The position numbers and the translations under genes were made by a program. A stretch of 64,000 nt of DNA from the NCBI GenBank assembly GCA_046347155.1, contig JAXMGT010000002.1, positions 1,054,001-1,118,000 on the forward strand. The letters are read 5' to 3'. The notes under the pieces were generated by a model, which saw nothing but the letters and a program-made list of their open reading frames with translations, searched no databases and was not told where the DNA came from. Origin of the DNA: RPQJ01 sp046347155 (GTDB lineage Bacteria > Pseudomonadota > Gammaproteobacteria > Steroidobacterales > Steroidobacteraceae). Every line of letters begins with the position of its first letter. Position 1 is the first letter of the stretch. Shown in pieces: positions 40,069 through 49,387 of this stretch.

Positions 40069-42303
40069 ATGAAGAGAACCCGAAATCGAAGACCCGCACC
40101 GGCACGCCCGGGCGCGGAGCGGACGCGCGCCCACGCGCGGCCCGCACAGTCGCCGGCGGCCCCGGTGATCGAGGCGTTGCGGCGCGCCGGACGGCCGTTG
40201 TCCGCCGTCGAAGTGGCGGACGCGCTCGGCCCGGTCGCCGGTGCCACGGCGGCGGAACAACTCGAGCGGCTCGTCCAGCGCGGCGACGTGGTCCAGAACC
40301 GGCGCGGACAGTACTGTCTCCGGGAGCAGCTGCCGGGGCTCGTCGTCGGCACGGTGCAGGCCCAGCGCAGCGGCGACGGGTGGCTCAATCCGGACGATGG
40401 CAGCGCGTCGCTGTTCCTGCCGGCCCAGCAGATGCGCGAGGTCATGCACGGGGACCGGGTGGCCGCGCGGATCGAGGGCGCCCGGTTCCGCGGCAAGCCG
40501 CAGGGCACCATCGTCGAGGTGCTCGAGCGTCGCACGCGCGAGGTGGTCGGCCGGCTCAACGTGGAGGCCGGGGTCGCCTGGCTCACGCCGGACAATCCGC
40601 GGATCACGCACCGCGTGCTGGTGCCGTCGGCCGGGATCGGCGCGGCCCAGCCGGGCCAGGTCGTGATCGTCGAGCTCACCCGACAGCCGGGCCGCAGTTC
40701 CCAGCCGGTCGGGCGCGTCACCCGGGTCCTCGGCGACCACGGCGCGCCGGGCATGGAGACCGACATCGCCATCCACTCGCACGGGCTGCCATTCGAGTTC
40801 CCGGCGGCGGTGCTCGCGGAGTCCCACGCGTACGGAGCGTCGATTCCGGCCGACGCGATCGCCGGACGCGAGGACCTGCGCGGCCTCGAACTCGTCACGA
40901 TCGACGGCGAGGACGCACGCGATTACGACGACGCGGTCTGGTGCGAGCGGACGCGCGGCGGCTGGCGCGTCATCGTCGCGATTGCCGACGTCGGGCACTA
41001 CGTGCGCCCGGGCAGCGCGCTCGACGCCGAGGCACGGGAACGCGGGACCTCGGTGTACTTCCCGAACCGCGTGCTGCCGATGCTGCCGGAGGCGCTCTCG
41101 AACGGGCTGTGTTCGCTGGTGCCCGACCAGGACCGTCTGTGCCTCGCCTGCGAGCTGCGCGTCGCGGACGACGGGCGCATCACCCGGTCGAGGTTCTTCG
41201 AGGGCGTCATGAGGTCGGTCGCCCGGCTCACGTATCGCGAAGTCGGCGAATTCCTCGAACGCCCGTCCGCGAAGCACCCGCCTCGGCTCGAGCGGTTGCG
41301 GGAGCGGCTCGCGGCACTGCACGGCGTGTACCGCAGTTTCCTGCGCGAGCGCACCGGGCGTGGCGCGCTCGAGCTCGACACGCCCGAGCTCAAGCTCAAG
41401 TTCGACGAGGACGGCCGCATCGCGGCACTCGTCGAGCATCCGCGCAACGATGCGCACCGGTTGATCGAGGAGTGCATGATCGCGGCGAACATCGCCGCGG
41501 CCCGTTTCCTCGACCGCCACCACGTGCCGACGCTGTATCGCGTCCACGGACTGCCCGAGCAGGACCGGCTCGAGACGCTGCGCCAGTTCCTGCGGGAATT
41601 CGGCTTGTGGCTGCCGGCGCCGGAGGACGTGACGCCCCAGCACCTGCGCGACCTGCTCACCGGCCTCGGCGAACGCTCGGACGCGCTCCTGATCTCCACC
41701 GCCGTGATCCGCGCGATGCCGCAGGCCGTCTACCAGCCCGGCAACATCGGCCATTTCGGGCTTGCACTCGAGCACTACGCGCACTTCACCTCGCCGATCC
41801 GCCGCTACCCGGACCTGGTCGTGCATCGCGGCATCCGCCAGGTGCTGAGGGGCGGCGACCCGGCCGAACTCGTCGAGTGGCACGGTGCGTTCCCGCTGCT
41901 CGGTCAGGACTGCTCGTTCCGCGAGCGCCGCGCCGACGAGGCGACGCGCGGCGCGGTCGCCTGGCTCAAGGCCTTCTACATGCAGGAACGCATCGGCGAG
42001 GAGTTCGACGGGATCGTCTCGGGCGTCGTCGACTTCGGCCTCTTCGTGCAGCTCGAGGGGATGCAGGTGGACGGGCTGCTGCACGTCTCCGCGCTGGGCC
42101 AGGACTACTTCACCCGCGACCGTTCGGGCTTCCGGCTGGTCGGCCGGAGTTCCGGGACGAGCTACAAGCTCGGCGACCGGGTGCGCGTGCGCGTCACGAA
42201 CGTGTCGCTCGACGAGCGGCGCGTGGACTTCGAACTCGCGGCCACGGGCGATGCGTCGCCGCGTGGTCGTCGGCCACGCAATGCGCAGAGGCGACGGCGA
42301 TGA
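40069..42303 (+). CDS. rnr: Ribonuclease R
   Basis: About 744 residues. A processive 3'-5' exonuclease that degrades structured RNA. From N- to C-terminus: a basic lead and a winged-helix region (VIEALRRAGRPLSAVEVADALG), cold-shock domains, the RNB catalytic domain with IDGEDARDYDDAVW (metal-binding Asp cluster) and FTSPIRRYPDLVVHRG, and an S1 domain (FDGIVSGVVDFGLFVQLEG). The start is uncertain: ATG at 40069 has no clear ribosome site, and GTG at 40033 is an in-frame alternative with GAGG close upstream. rlmB overlaps the stop by four bases. Confidence 0.94.
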   Translation: MKRTRNRRPAPARPGAERTRAHARPAQSPAAPVIEALRRAGRPLSAVEVADALGPVAGATAAEQLERLVQRGDVVQNRRGQYCLREQLPGLVVGTVQAQRSGDGWLNPDDGSASLFLPAQQMREVMHGDRVAARIEGARFRGKPQGTIVEVLERRTREVVGRLNVEAGVAWLTPDNPRITHRVLVPSAGIGAAQPGQVVIVELTRQPGRSSQPVGRVTRVLGDHGAPGMETDIAIHSHGLPFEFPAAVLAESHAYGASIPADAIAGREDLRGLELVTIDGEDARDYDDAVWCERTRGGWRVIVAIADVGHYVRPGSALDAEARERGTSVYFPNRVLPMLPEALSNGLCSLVPDQDRLCLACELRVADDGRITRSRFFEGVMRSVARLTYREVGEFLERPSAKHPPRLERLRERLAALHGVYRSFLRERTGRGALELDTPELKLKFDEDGRIAALVEHPRNDAHRLIEECMIAANIAAARFLDRHHVPTLYRVHGLPEQDRLETLRQFLREFGLWLPAPEDVTPQHLRDLLTGLGERSDALLISTAVIRAMPQAVYQPGNIGHFGLALEHYAHFTSPIRRYPDLVVHRGIRQVLRGGDPAELVEWHGAFPLLGQDCSFRERRADEATRGAVAWLKAFYMQERIGEEFDGIVSGVVDFGLFVQLEGMQVDGLLHVSALGQDYFTRDRSGFRLVGRSSGTSYKLGDRVRVRVTNVSLDERRVDFELAATGDASPRGRRPRNAQRRRR

Positions 42304-43061
42304 CGGCCTCGGTCGCCTACGGGTTGCACGCGGTGCGGATGCTGCTCGAGCGGAGTCCCGGCCGCGTGCGGCGCGTGCTGCTCGTCGGCGGCCGTGATGC
42401 GGGCCGCGTCGCGGAGCTCAGGGCGCTGGCAGCGAGGGCCGGCGTCGCGGTCGCGACGGCCGACGCGGCCCAGCTCGACCGGCTGGCCGAAGGCGAGCGG
42501 CACCAGGGCGCGGTCGCGGAACTCGCGCCGCGGAGCGGGGATCCGGAGACCCAGCTCGAGGAGGCGCTCGAGGCGGCAGGCGCGGCGCCGCTCCTGCTCG
42601 TGCTCGATGGCGTCACGGATCCGCACAACCTCGGTGCGTGCCTGCGCTCGGCCGACGGCGCCGGCGTGCATGCGGTGATCGCGCCGCGCGACCGTGCCGC
42701 CGGGCTCACGCCGGTCGCGCGCAAGGTGGCGGCCGGTGCGGCCGAGACCGTGCCCTTCGTTCAGGTCGTGAACCTCGCGCGGACGCTGCGCGACTTGAAG
42801 GACCGGGGGGTCTGGCTCATCGGCACGGCCGGCGAGGCGACGAAATCGATCTACGAGCTGGACCTCCGGGGCCCGACCGCGCTCGTAATGGGTTCGGAGG
42901 GCGAGGGCATGCGCCGGCTGACCCGGGAGTGCTGCGACGAACTGGTCCGCATCCCGATGGCCGGGGCCGTCGAGAGCCTGAACGTCTCGGTCGCGACCGG
43001 CGTGGCGCTCTTCGAGGCCGTCCGGCAGCGTCGTGCGCCGGCCGCGAAGCACCGGGGCTGA
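42300..43061 (+). CDS. rlmB: 23S rRNA (guanosine-2'-O-)-methyltransferase RlmB
   Basis: A 253-residue SpoU-family methyltransferase that modifies G2251 in 23S rRNA. The N-terminal substrate-binding domain starts VAYGLHAVRMLLE. The SAM-binding trefoil knot has LDGVTDPHNLGACLRSAD (motif 1), ALVMGSEGEGMRRLTRE (motif 2) and RIPMAGAVESLNVSVATGVALFE (motif 3). It overlaps rnr by four bases (ATGA), the same pair as in E. coli rnr-rlmB. Confidence 0.96.
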   Translation: MTASVAYGLHAVRMLLERSPGRVRRVLLVGGRDAGRVAELRALAARAGVAVATADAAQLDRLAEGERHQGAVAELAPRSGDPETQLEEALEAAGAAPLLLVLDGVTDPHNLGACLRSADGAGVHAVIAPRDRAAGLTPVARKVAAGAAETVPFVQVVNLARTLRDLKDRGVWLIGTAGEATKSIYELDLRGPTALVMGSEGEGMRRLTRECCDELVRIPMAGAVESLNVSVATGVALFEAVRQRRAPAAKHRG

Positions 43062-43250
43062 GGCCGGCACGGCGGCCGGACCCGCCCGGGCGCCCGGAAC
43101 CCGTTGACCGGGCAGGACTTCCGCCCGGACGGCACTTCCGCTACCATGTGCGGCCCCCGACGGTCCGCACGACCGGCGGGTTTCGTGCAACTCCTTGCCG
43201 CACCGTGGCTCACGCTTCCGGGTGGCATCAACCGAAAGGAGCACTGGACA

Positions 43251-43634
43251 GTGCGTCATTACGAAGTCGTGTTTCTGGTCCACCCTGACCAGAGCGAGCA
43301 GGTCCCTGCCATGATCGAGCGCTACCGCGGGATGATCACCGCCGGTGGCGGCGCGATCCACCGCCTCGAGGACTGGGGTCGTCGCCAGCTGGCGTATCCG
43401 ATCGCCAAGGTCCACAAGGCGCATTACGTGCTGATGAACATCGAGTGCGACCAGAAGACGCTCGAGGAACTCACCGGCGCGTTCCGCTTCAGCGACGCGG
43501 TGATCCGCAACCTGGTGGTGTCGATGCCGGCCGCCGTGACCGAGGCCTCGCCGATGGCGAAGGCCGCCGAGGAAGGCGGGCGGGGCGAGGATTCGAGCCT
43601 CCCCGAGAGCAGCGACGAAGCGTCGGCGGCCTGA
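43251..43634 (+). CDS. rpsF: 30S ribosomal protein S6
   Basis: A 127-residue ribosomal protein of the 30S central domain; it starts RHYEVVFLVHPDQSEQVPAM and has the conserved HRLEDWGRRQLAYPI. A C-terminal tail of about 30 residues is rich in Glu, Ser and Ala. The GTG at 43251 is supported by AAAGGAG at 43235-43241. The 189-base gap upstream has no gene; TACCAT at 43142-43147 may be the -10 of this operon. rpsR follows after 39 bases, without priB between. Confidence 0.97.
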   Translation: MRHYEVVFLVHPDQSEQVPAMIERYRGMITAGGGAIHRLEDWGRRQLAYPIAKVHKAHYVLMNIECDQKTLEELTGAFRFSDAVIRNLVVSMPAAVTEASPMAKAAEEGGRGEDSSLPESSDEASAA

Positions 43635-43673
43635 GCCTCCGTCCAACCACACGCAACGAATACAGGGTGACCC

Positions 43674-43898
43674 ATGGCACGTTTTTTCCGTCGCCGTAAG
43701 TTCTGCAAGTTCACGGCCGAGGGCGTCGAGCAGATCGACTACAAGGACCTCGCGACGCTGAAGGGCTACATCACCGAGACCGGCAAGATCGTCCCGAGCC
43801 GCATCACCGGCACGCGGTCGAACTACCAGCGCCAGCTCGCGCTCGCGATCAAGCGTGCGCGGTTCCTCGCGCTGCTGCCGTACACGGACCAGCACTGA
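43674..43898 (+). CDS. rpsR: 30S ribosomal protein S18
   Basis: A 74-residue protein that binds next to S6 on the 30S platform. It starts ARFFRRRKFCKF and contains DYKDLATLKGYITETGKI and PSRITGTRSNYQRQLALAIK, nearly identical to other S18 proteins. It keeps a single Cys near the N-terminus. It lies between rpsF and the DUF2232 gene. Confidence 0.98.
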   Translation: MARFFRRRKFCKFTAEGVEQIDYKDLATLKGYITETGKIVPSRITGTRSNYQRQLALAIKRARFLALLPYTDQH

Positions 43899-43934
43899 TC
43901 GACGGAGCGCCGGCGGGTCGACCGCCGGGCGCCC

Positions 43935-44834
43935 ATGAACAGGTCGTTCGCCAGCTGGCTTGCCGAGCATCCCGGCGGTGCGGTGATCGTCACCGGCCTG
44001 CTCGGCCTGCTGCCGCTGTTCGGGCTCGGGTTTGCGTTCTTCCTGCCCGGTGCGGTGCCCGCGCTCGTATTGCTCGAGCGTGGCAAGCGGGTCGGAGCGG
44101 CCGTGGGCCTCGGGGCGACCGTGCTGCTGACGGCCGCGATGTGGACGTTCGGGCGGCCGGTGCCGGTGGGCCTCGTCTACGCGGCCTGGGTGCTGGGGCC
44201 CCCGTTCGCACTCGCGCTGGTCTACGCGCGGTCCGGGTCACTGACCGTGTGCCTGCAGGCGGCGGTGCTGGCGGGACTCGCGATGCTGGTGCTGCTGCAC
44301 CTGTCGCTCGGCGACCCGGCGCAGTTCTGGCTGCCGTTCGTGCGCGACCTCGCGCAGGAAATGCAGAAACAGGGCCTGCCGATGGATCTCGAGCAGGACG
44401 GACTGATCGAGGCGCTGGCGCGCACGCTGTGGGGGTGGGTGACGGCGCTCACGATGCTGCTCGCGATGTGCGCGCTGTTCCTGGCGCGCTGGTGGGAGAC
44501 CCTGCCGGAGCACGCGGGCCGGTTCGGCGCGGAGTTCCGCGAGATCCGGCTGGGCCTGGTGCTCGGCGCCGCGGGCGCCGTGATGATCGGCCTGTCGGCG
44601 TTCTCGGACCGGCCGCTGGTGGACGATCTCGAGCGGATCTTCCTCGGCGCGCTGATGCTGGTGGGCCTCGCGGCCGCGCATCGCTACAAGGCGATGGGTC
44701 GCCTCGCGGCCGGTTGGCTCGTTGCGATCTATGCGCTGCTGGTGCTGGTGGCCCCGATCATGGTGCCGGTGCTCGCGGCCTGGGGATTCGTGGACAACTG
44801 GCTGCGCTCGCGGGTGCGGGCGCAGAATGCTTGA
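43935..44834 (+). CDS. DUF2232 family membrane protein
   Basis: A 299-residue membrane protein with about eight hydrophobic helices (near 14-36, 53-72, 76-96, 103-121, 164-184, 203-220, 232-249 and 258-280). Its place between rpsR and rplI is characteristic of DUF2232 proteins in many non-enteric proteobacteria. The function is not known. It may be co-transcribed with the ribosomal genes; rplI follows after 34 bases. Confidence 0.83.
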   Translation: MNRSFASWLAEHPGGAVIVTGLLGLLPLFGLGFAFFLPGAVPALVLLERGKRVGAAVGLGATVLLTAAMWTFGRPVPVGLVYAAWVLGPPFALALVYARSGSLTVCLQAAVLAGLAMLVLLHLSLGDPAQFWLPFVRDLAQEMQKQGLPMDLEQDGLIEALARTLWGWVTALTMLLAMCALFLARWWETLPEHAGRFGAEFREIRLGLVLGAAGAVMIGLSAFSDRPLVDDLERIFLGALMLVGLAAAHRYKAMGRLAAGWLVAIYALLVLVAPIMVPVLAAWGFVDNWLRSRVRAQNA

Positions 44835-44868
44835 TAACCTGGACTGGAATCGATCGAGGAACACTACG

Positions 44869-45318
44869 ATGGAAGTCATCCTGCTGCAGAAGGTCGCCAA
44901 CCTCGGCAAGATCGGCGACAAGGTGAAGGTGAAGCCGGGCTACGGCCGCAACTACCTGCTCCCGCAGGGCAAGGCGGCGCTCGCCACGGCCGCCAACCTG
45001 AAGAAGTTCGAGGAGCGTCGCGCCGAGCTCGAGAAGGCGGCCGCCGAGGAACTCTCGGGCGCCACCGGCCGGGCCGCGAAGCTCGAGGGCTTCCGGCTCA
45101 AGCTGCACGCGAAGGTGGGCGGCGAGGGCAAGATCTTCGGCTCGATCGGCACGGCCGACATCGCCGAGGCGCTCGCTGCCGCCGGTCACAAGGTCGAGCG
45201 AGCCGAAGTGCGCCTGCACTCGGGCCCGATCCGCGTCGTGGGCGAGCACCACGTCAAGCTGCACCTGCACTCGGACGTCGTCGTCGACCTGCCGGTCGAC
45301 GTGGTCGGCGAGGAATAG
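44869..45318 (+). CDS. rplI: 50S ribosomal protein L9
   Basis: A 149-residue ribosomal protein with the N-terminal domain MEVILLQKVANLGKIGDKV and GYGRNYLLPQGKA, a long linking helix and a C-terminal rRNA-binding domain (LFGSI-type text as KIFGSIGTADIAEAL). The ATG at 44869 is preceded by GAGGA at 44856-44860. dnaB follows after 24 bases, as is common. Confidence 0.98.
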   Translation: MEVILLQKVANLGKIGDKVKVKPGYGRNYLLPQGKAALATAANLKKFEERRAELEKAAAEELSGATGRAAKLEGFRLKLHAKVGGEGKIFGSIGTADIAEALAAAGHKVERAEVRLHSGPIRVVGEHHVKLHLHSDVVVDLPVDVVGEE

Positions 45319-45342
45319 TCCTCCTCGCCGCGGCCAACGGCG

Positions 45343-46749
45343 ATGGACCAGGACACGGCCGACGGGCGGGGTCGCAGGCGACTGCGGCCGGTCACCGACG
45401 CGGACGCGCTGCGCGTGCCGCCCCATTCGGTCGAGGCCGAGCAGGCCGTGCTCGGCGGGCTGCTGCTCGACAACAGCACCTGGGACGCGATCGCCGACCG
45501 GCTGACCGCGGACGACTTCTACCGCCGCGACCACCAGCAGATCTTCGGCGCGATCGCGGAACTCGCGGCCCGCAGCGAGCCGGCCGACGCGGTGACGCTG
45601 GCCGAGTACCTCGCGGCCAAGGGGCTCGCCGACGAGACCGGCGGGCTCGCCTACCTGGCGGGCCTCGCCCGCGACACGCCGACCGCCGCGAACATCCGCG
45701 CCTACGCGGACATCGTCCGCGAGCGCGCGCTGCTCAGGCACCTGATCCGCGTGAGCGGCGAGATCGCCGCGAGCGCCTACGCGAGCGAGGGACGCTCGGC
45801 GAAGGAACTGGTCGACGACGCCGAGCGGCGCGTGTTCGAGATCGCCGAGTCGGGCCGGCGCACCGGCTCCGGGTTCGTCGCGCTGAAGGACATCCTCGGC
45901 GACACGATCGACCGGCTCGACATGCTCCACGAGAACCAGGGGCAGCTCACCGGCATCTCGACCGGTTACGCCGACCTCGACCGGATGACGGCCGGCCTGC
46001 AGCCCGGCGACCTCATCATCGTCGCGGGGCGCCCGTCGATGGGCAAGACGACGTTTGCGCTCAACATCGCCGAGAACGCCGCGATCTCGGCCAATGTGCC
46101 GGTGGCCGTGTTCTCGATGGAAATGTCGCGCGAGCAGCTGTCGATGCGCATGATCTCCTCGCTCGGTCGCGTGGACCAGAGCCACCTGCGCACCGGCATG
46201 TTCGGTGACGAGGACTGGGCGCGGATCAACAGCGCGATCGCGCAGATGAAGACCGCGCCGGTGTTCATCGACGACAGCGGCGCGCTGACCCCGACCGAGG
46301 TGCGCGCGCGGGCTCGCCGGCTTTCGCGCGAGCGCGGGCTCGGGCTCATCGTCGTCGACTACCTGCAGCTGATGCAGGTCCCGGGCACCCGCGAGAACCG
46401 CGCGACCGAGATTTCCGAGATCTCGCGCTCGCTGAAGGCGCTGGCGAAGGAACTGAAGGTGCCGGTGATCGCGCTCTCGCAGCTCAACCGCAGCGTCGAG
46501 CAGCGGACCGACAAGAAGCCCGTGATGTCCGACCTGCGGGAATCGGGCGCGATCGAACAGGACGCCGACCTGATCATGCTGATCTACCGCGAGGAAGTGT
46601 ACGAGCCCGACACGCCGCGCAAGGGCATCGCGGACATCATCGTCGCGAAACAGCGCAACGGCCCGACCGGCGAGGTGCACCTCACGTTCCTCGGCAAGTA
46701 CACGCGCTTCGAGAACCTCGCGACCGGCGACTACGACTACGGCGGCTGA
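45343..46749 (+). CDS. dnaB: Replicative DNA helicase
   Basis: A 468-residue hexameric helicase of the replication fork. The N-terminal domain begins RVPPHSVEAEQAVLGGLLLD. The RecA-like motor has AGRPSMGKTTF (Walker A, 228-237), VFSMEMSREQL, LIVVDYLQLM (Walker B) and ALSQLNRSVEQR, with SDLRESGAIEQDAD at the end. No intein is present. It stands between rplI and alr, as in many Gammaproteobacteria. Confidence 0.98.
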   Translation: MDQDTADGRGRRRLRPVTDADALRVPPHSVEAEQAVLGGLLLDNSTWDAIADRLTADDFYRRDHQQIFGAIAELAARSEPADAVTLAEYLAAKGLADETGGLAYLAGLARDTPTAANIRAYADIVRERALLRHLIRVSGEIAASAYASEGRSAKELVDDAERRVFEIAESGRRTGSGFVALKDILGDTIDRLDMLHENQGQLTGISTGYADLDRMTAGLQPGDLIIVAGRPSMGKTTFALNIAENAAISANVPVAVFSMEMSREQLSMRMISSLGRVDQSHLRTGMFGDEDWARINSAIAQMKTAPVFIDDSGALTPTEVRARARRLSRERGLGLIVVDYLQLMQVPGTRENRATEISEISRSLKALAKELKVPVIALSQLNRSVEQRTDKKPVMSDLRESGAIEQDADLIMLIYREEVYEPDTPRKGIADIIVAKQRNGPTGEVHLTFLGKYTRFENLATGDYDYGG

Positions 46750-46768
46750 GCGCCGGCGGCCCCGCCAA

Positions 46769-47845
46769 ATGCACACCCCGATCCGGGCGACCATCGACAC
46801 GGCCGCGCTCAGGCACAACCTGGCCTGCGTGCGCCGCCACGCGCCGCACTCGCGCGTCATGGCCGTCATCAAGGCGAACGGCTACGGCCACGGCCTCGAG
46901 ACCGTCGCGCGCGCGCTCGACGGCGCGGACGCCTACGGCGTCGCGCGCCTCGACGAAGCCCTCGCGCTTCGGGCCGCCGGCATCGAATCGCGGATCCTGC
47001 TGCTCGAGGGCGTGCTCGACCCGGACCAGCTCGCGGCCGCCGGGCAGGCCCGCCTCGACGTGATGGTCTGCAGCCTCGAGCAGCTCGAGATGCTGGAGCA
47101 GCGCGACGGCACGACCCCGCTGCACGCCTGGCTCAAGGTCGACACCGGGATGAACCGTCTCGGCCTGCGGCCCGAGGCGTACGCGGATGCGCACGCCCGC
47201 CTGCGGCGGGCGCCCGGCATCGCGCCGGACCCGGTGCTCGCGACCCACTTCGCGAGCGCCGAGGAGCCCGGCGACCCGCTCACCCGGGCCCAGCTCGAAT
47301 CGTTCGCCCGGGCGACCGCGGGCCTCGCGGGCCCGCGCAGCCTGGCCAACTCGGCGGGGATCCTCGACTGGCCCGAGGCCCGCGCCGACTGGGTGCGTCC
47401 GGGCATCATGCTCTACGGGATCACGCCGCGCGCCACCGGGACCGGGGCCGGGCTCGGGCTGCGGCCCGTGATGTCGGTCGAGACCCGCGTGCTCGCGGTG
47501 CGGACCGTGCGCGCGGGCGAGACGGTCGGCTACAACGGGACCTGGCGCGCCGCGCGCGAGTCGCGCGTGGCCGTCGTCGCCGCGGGTTACGGCGACGGCT
47601 ACCCGCGTTCGTCGCCGGCCGGGACCCCGGTGCTCGTGAACGGGCAGCGGGCACCGCTGGCAGGCCGCGTGTCGATGGACATGCTCACGGTGGACGTGAC
47701 GGACCTGCCGCCGGTGCGGCCCGGCGACCCGGTCGGGCTCTGGGGGGGAGGACTCGCGGTCGAGGAGGTCGCGCGCTCGGCCGGCACGATCGCCTATGAA
47801 CTCACCTGCCGGGTGAGCCCGCGCGTGGCGCGGGCCACGCGCTGA
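46769..47845 (+). CDS. alr: Alanine racemase
   Basis: A 358-residue PLP enzyme that makes D-alanine for peptidoglycan. The PLP lysine is Lys35 in AVIKANGYGHG. The catalytic Tyr is in ETVGYNGTWRA, and the C-terminal domain has GYGDGYPRS and RVSMDMLTVDVTDLP. It follows dnaB after 19 bases and ends seven bases from the convergent FHA gene. Confidence 0.97.
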   Translation: MHTPIRATIDTAALRHNLACVRRHAPHSRVMAVIKANGYGHGLETVARALDGADAYGVARLDEALALRAAGIESRILLLEGVLDPDQLAAAGQARLDVMVCSLEQLEMLEQRDGTTPLHAWLKVDTGMNRLGLRPEAYADAHARLRRAPGIAPDPVLATHFASAEEPGDPLTRAQLESFARATAGLAGPRSLANSAGILDWPEARADWVRPGIMLYGITPRATGTGAGLGLRPVMSVETRVLAVRTVRAGETVGYNGTWRAARESRVAVVAAGYGDGYPRSSPAGTPVLVNGQRAPLAGRVSMDMLTVDVTDLPPVRPGDPVGLWGGGLAVEEVARSAGTIAYELTCRVSPRVARATR

Positions 47846-47852
47846 CGCGGCG

Positions 47853-48542
47853 TCAGCTCTCGAAGAATCCCATCTTCACGCCGGCGAGCGTGACGACGTC
47901 GTTGTCCTGCAGCCGGCGGGCCTGAGGGCCGGTCGGTGCGCCGTTCAGCAGCGGGAAGTCGCCGTCCTGCGCACTCTCGACGTGGACGATGTAGAACCCG
48001 TCGGACCGGCGGGTGATCGCGGCGACCTGCAGGCCGGGGCGCCCGAGCGTCGTGAGCGTCTTCACGAGTTCGAGTTCGCGGCCCGCGAACTGGCCGGAGA
48101 GCACCTGCAGCCGGGCCTTCGGCAGCGTGTTGTTCGGGTACTGCTGGGCCGCCGGCGCGGGCGGCGGCGCAGCCGCGGCCGGGATGTTCATCCGGCTCGC
48201 GTCGCGCGGGCTGATCACCATCGTCTTCTCGAACTCGTCGGCCGGCTCGTCGGCTTCGTTCTCGACGAAGCGCAGCGTGTGGTGGCCGACCGTGATCACG
48301 TCGCCGTGCTGCAGCGCGTGCTTCTTGATGATCTTGCCGTTGACGTAGGTGCCGTTCGTGCTGTTCAGGTCCTCGAGGAACGAGTCGTTGAGGATGTTGA
48401 TGATCAGCGCGTGGTGACCGCTGACCGCGGCGTTGTCGATCCGGATGTCGTTGTCCGGCAGGCGCCCGATCGTGTAGCGCTCCTTGCTCATGTTGTATTC
48501 AGCGAGCGACTGCCCGTCGAGGCTGAGAACAAGTCGTGCCAT
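47853..48542 (-). CDS. Protein with two FHA domains
   Basis: A 229-residue phosphothreonine-binding protein. FHA1 (about 20-95) has GRLPDND, SGHHALI and NSTNGTYVNG, the full set of phosphopeptide-contact motifs. A linker has EKTMVI with Thr107, a common phosphorylation site in bacterial FHA partners of kinases, then an Ala/Pro-rich spacer. FHA2 (about 143-229) is degenerate: GRPGLQVAAITRR has the loop but lacks the clear SxxH. It is last in the kinase / phosphatase / FHA operon and is the likely reader or substrate. Confidence 0.9.
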   Translation of the reverse strand: MARLVLSLDGQSLAEYNMSKERYTIGRLPDNDIRIDNAAVSGHHALIINILNDSFLEDLNSTNGTYVNGKIIKKHALQHGDVITVGHHTLRFVENEADEPADEFEKTMVISPRDASRMNIPAAAAPPPAPAAQQYPNNTLPKARLQVLSGQFAGRELELVKTLTTLGRPGLQVAAITRRSDGFYIVHVESAQDGDFPLLNGAPTGPQARRLQDNDVVTLAGVKMGFFES

Positions 48543-48560
48543 GAGTGCCCGGTCTCCCTG

Positions 48561-49385
48561 CTACGCGAACCTGGCGAGGATACGGTCGATCATCCTGCGC
48601 TTCGCCGGGAAGCTTTCGAGCACCCGGGCCAGCACGATCGAGACGTTGTCCCGCCCGCCGTTGTCATTGCTTAGGACGATCAATTGCTTGGCGAGCGTCT
48701 CAAGGTTACCACCAAAGGTACTGATGGTTAAGTGAATGTCCTCGTCCTCGACCATGTCCGAGAGGCCGTCCGAGCACAGCAGGAACAGGTCGTCCTTGAG
48801 AACCGGGACCTCCGTCACATCCACCTCGACCGTGGGCTCGACCCCGAGGGCCCGTGTGACGTAGTTCTTGGCGGCTGCCCGGCCGGCCTCCTCGGGTGTG
48901 TAGAAGCCCCTCGAGACGAGTTCCTGGAGCAGCGAGTGGTCCTGCGTGACCTGTCGGAACTCGCCGTTGCGGTGCATGTAGAGCCGCGAGTCGCCCACGT
49001 GCGCGATCGTGAGCTTGTCGTCGTAGAAGAGGCCGGTGACGACCGTCGTGCCCATGCCCTCGCAGTTCGGCTGCGTGCGGGCGGTCTGGTAGATGATCTT
49101 GTTCGCGCGGTGGATCGCGTCGCGGAGCAGGATGCCCGGCCGCGACAGGCCGGACTCGGGATCGCGCACCGAGAGGTCCTCGCGCTCGAGGCCTTCCTTC
49201 AGGAGCGTGAGCACCGTGCGCACGGCGATGCCACTCGCGACCTCGCCGGACTTGTACCCGCCCATGCCGTCGGCCAGCACCACGAGGCCGATGTCCGCGT
49301 CGGTGCCGATCGTGTCCTCGTTGTGCTCGCGGATGCGCCCGGTGTCGCTCACGCCGACGCAGCGCAGCTTCCCACGCAGGTGCAT
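48561..49385 (-). CDS. PP2C-family protein phosphatase
   Basis: A 274-residue metal-dependent Ser/Thr phosphatase (Stp1/PrpC type). It has DTGRIREHNEDT (metal and phosphate Arg), VLADGMGGYKSGEVAS, IAHVGDSRLYMHRNG, TQDHSLLQEL, and CSDGLSDMVEDEDI with GGRDNVSIVL at the end, so all metal ligands are present. It probably reverses the adjacent kinase. It starts two bases after the kinase stop. Confidence 0.95.
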   Translation of the reverse strand: MHLRGKLRCVGVSDTGRIREHNEDTIGTDADIGLVVLADGMGGYKSGEVASGIAVRTVLTLLKEGLEREDLSVRDPESGLSRPGILLRDAIHRANKIIYQTARTQPNCEGMGTTVVTGLFYDDKLTIAHVGDSRLYMHRNGEFRQVTQDHSLLQELVSRGFYTPEEAGRAAAKNYVTRALGVEPTVEVDVTEVPVLKDDLFLLCSDGLSDMVEDEDIHLTISTFGGNLETLAKQLIVLSNDNGGRDNVSIVLARVLESFPAKRRMIDRILARFA

Positions 49386-49387
49386 GC

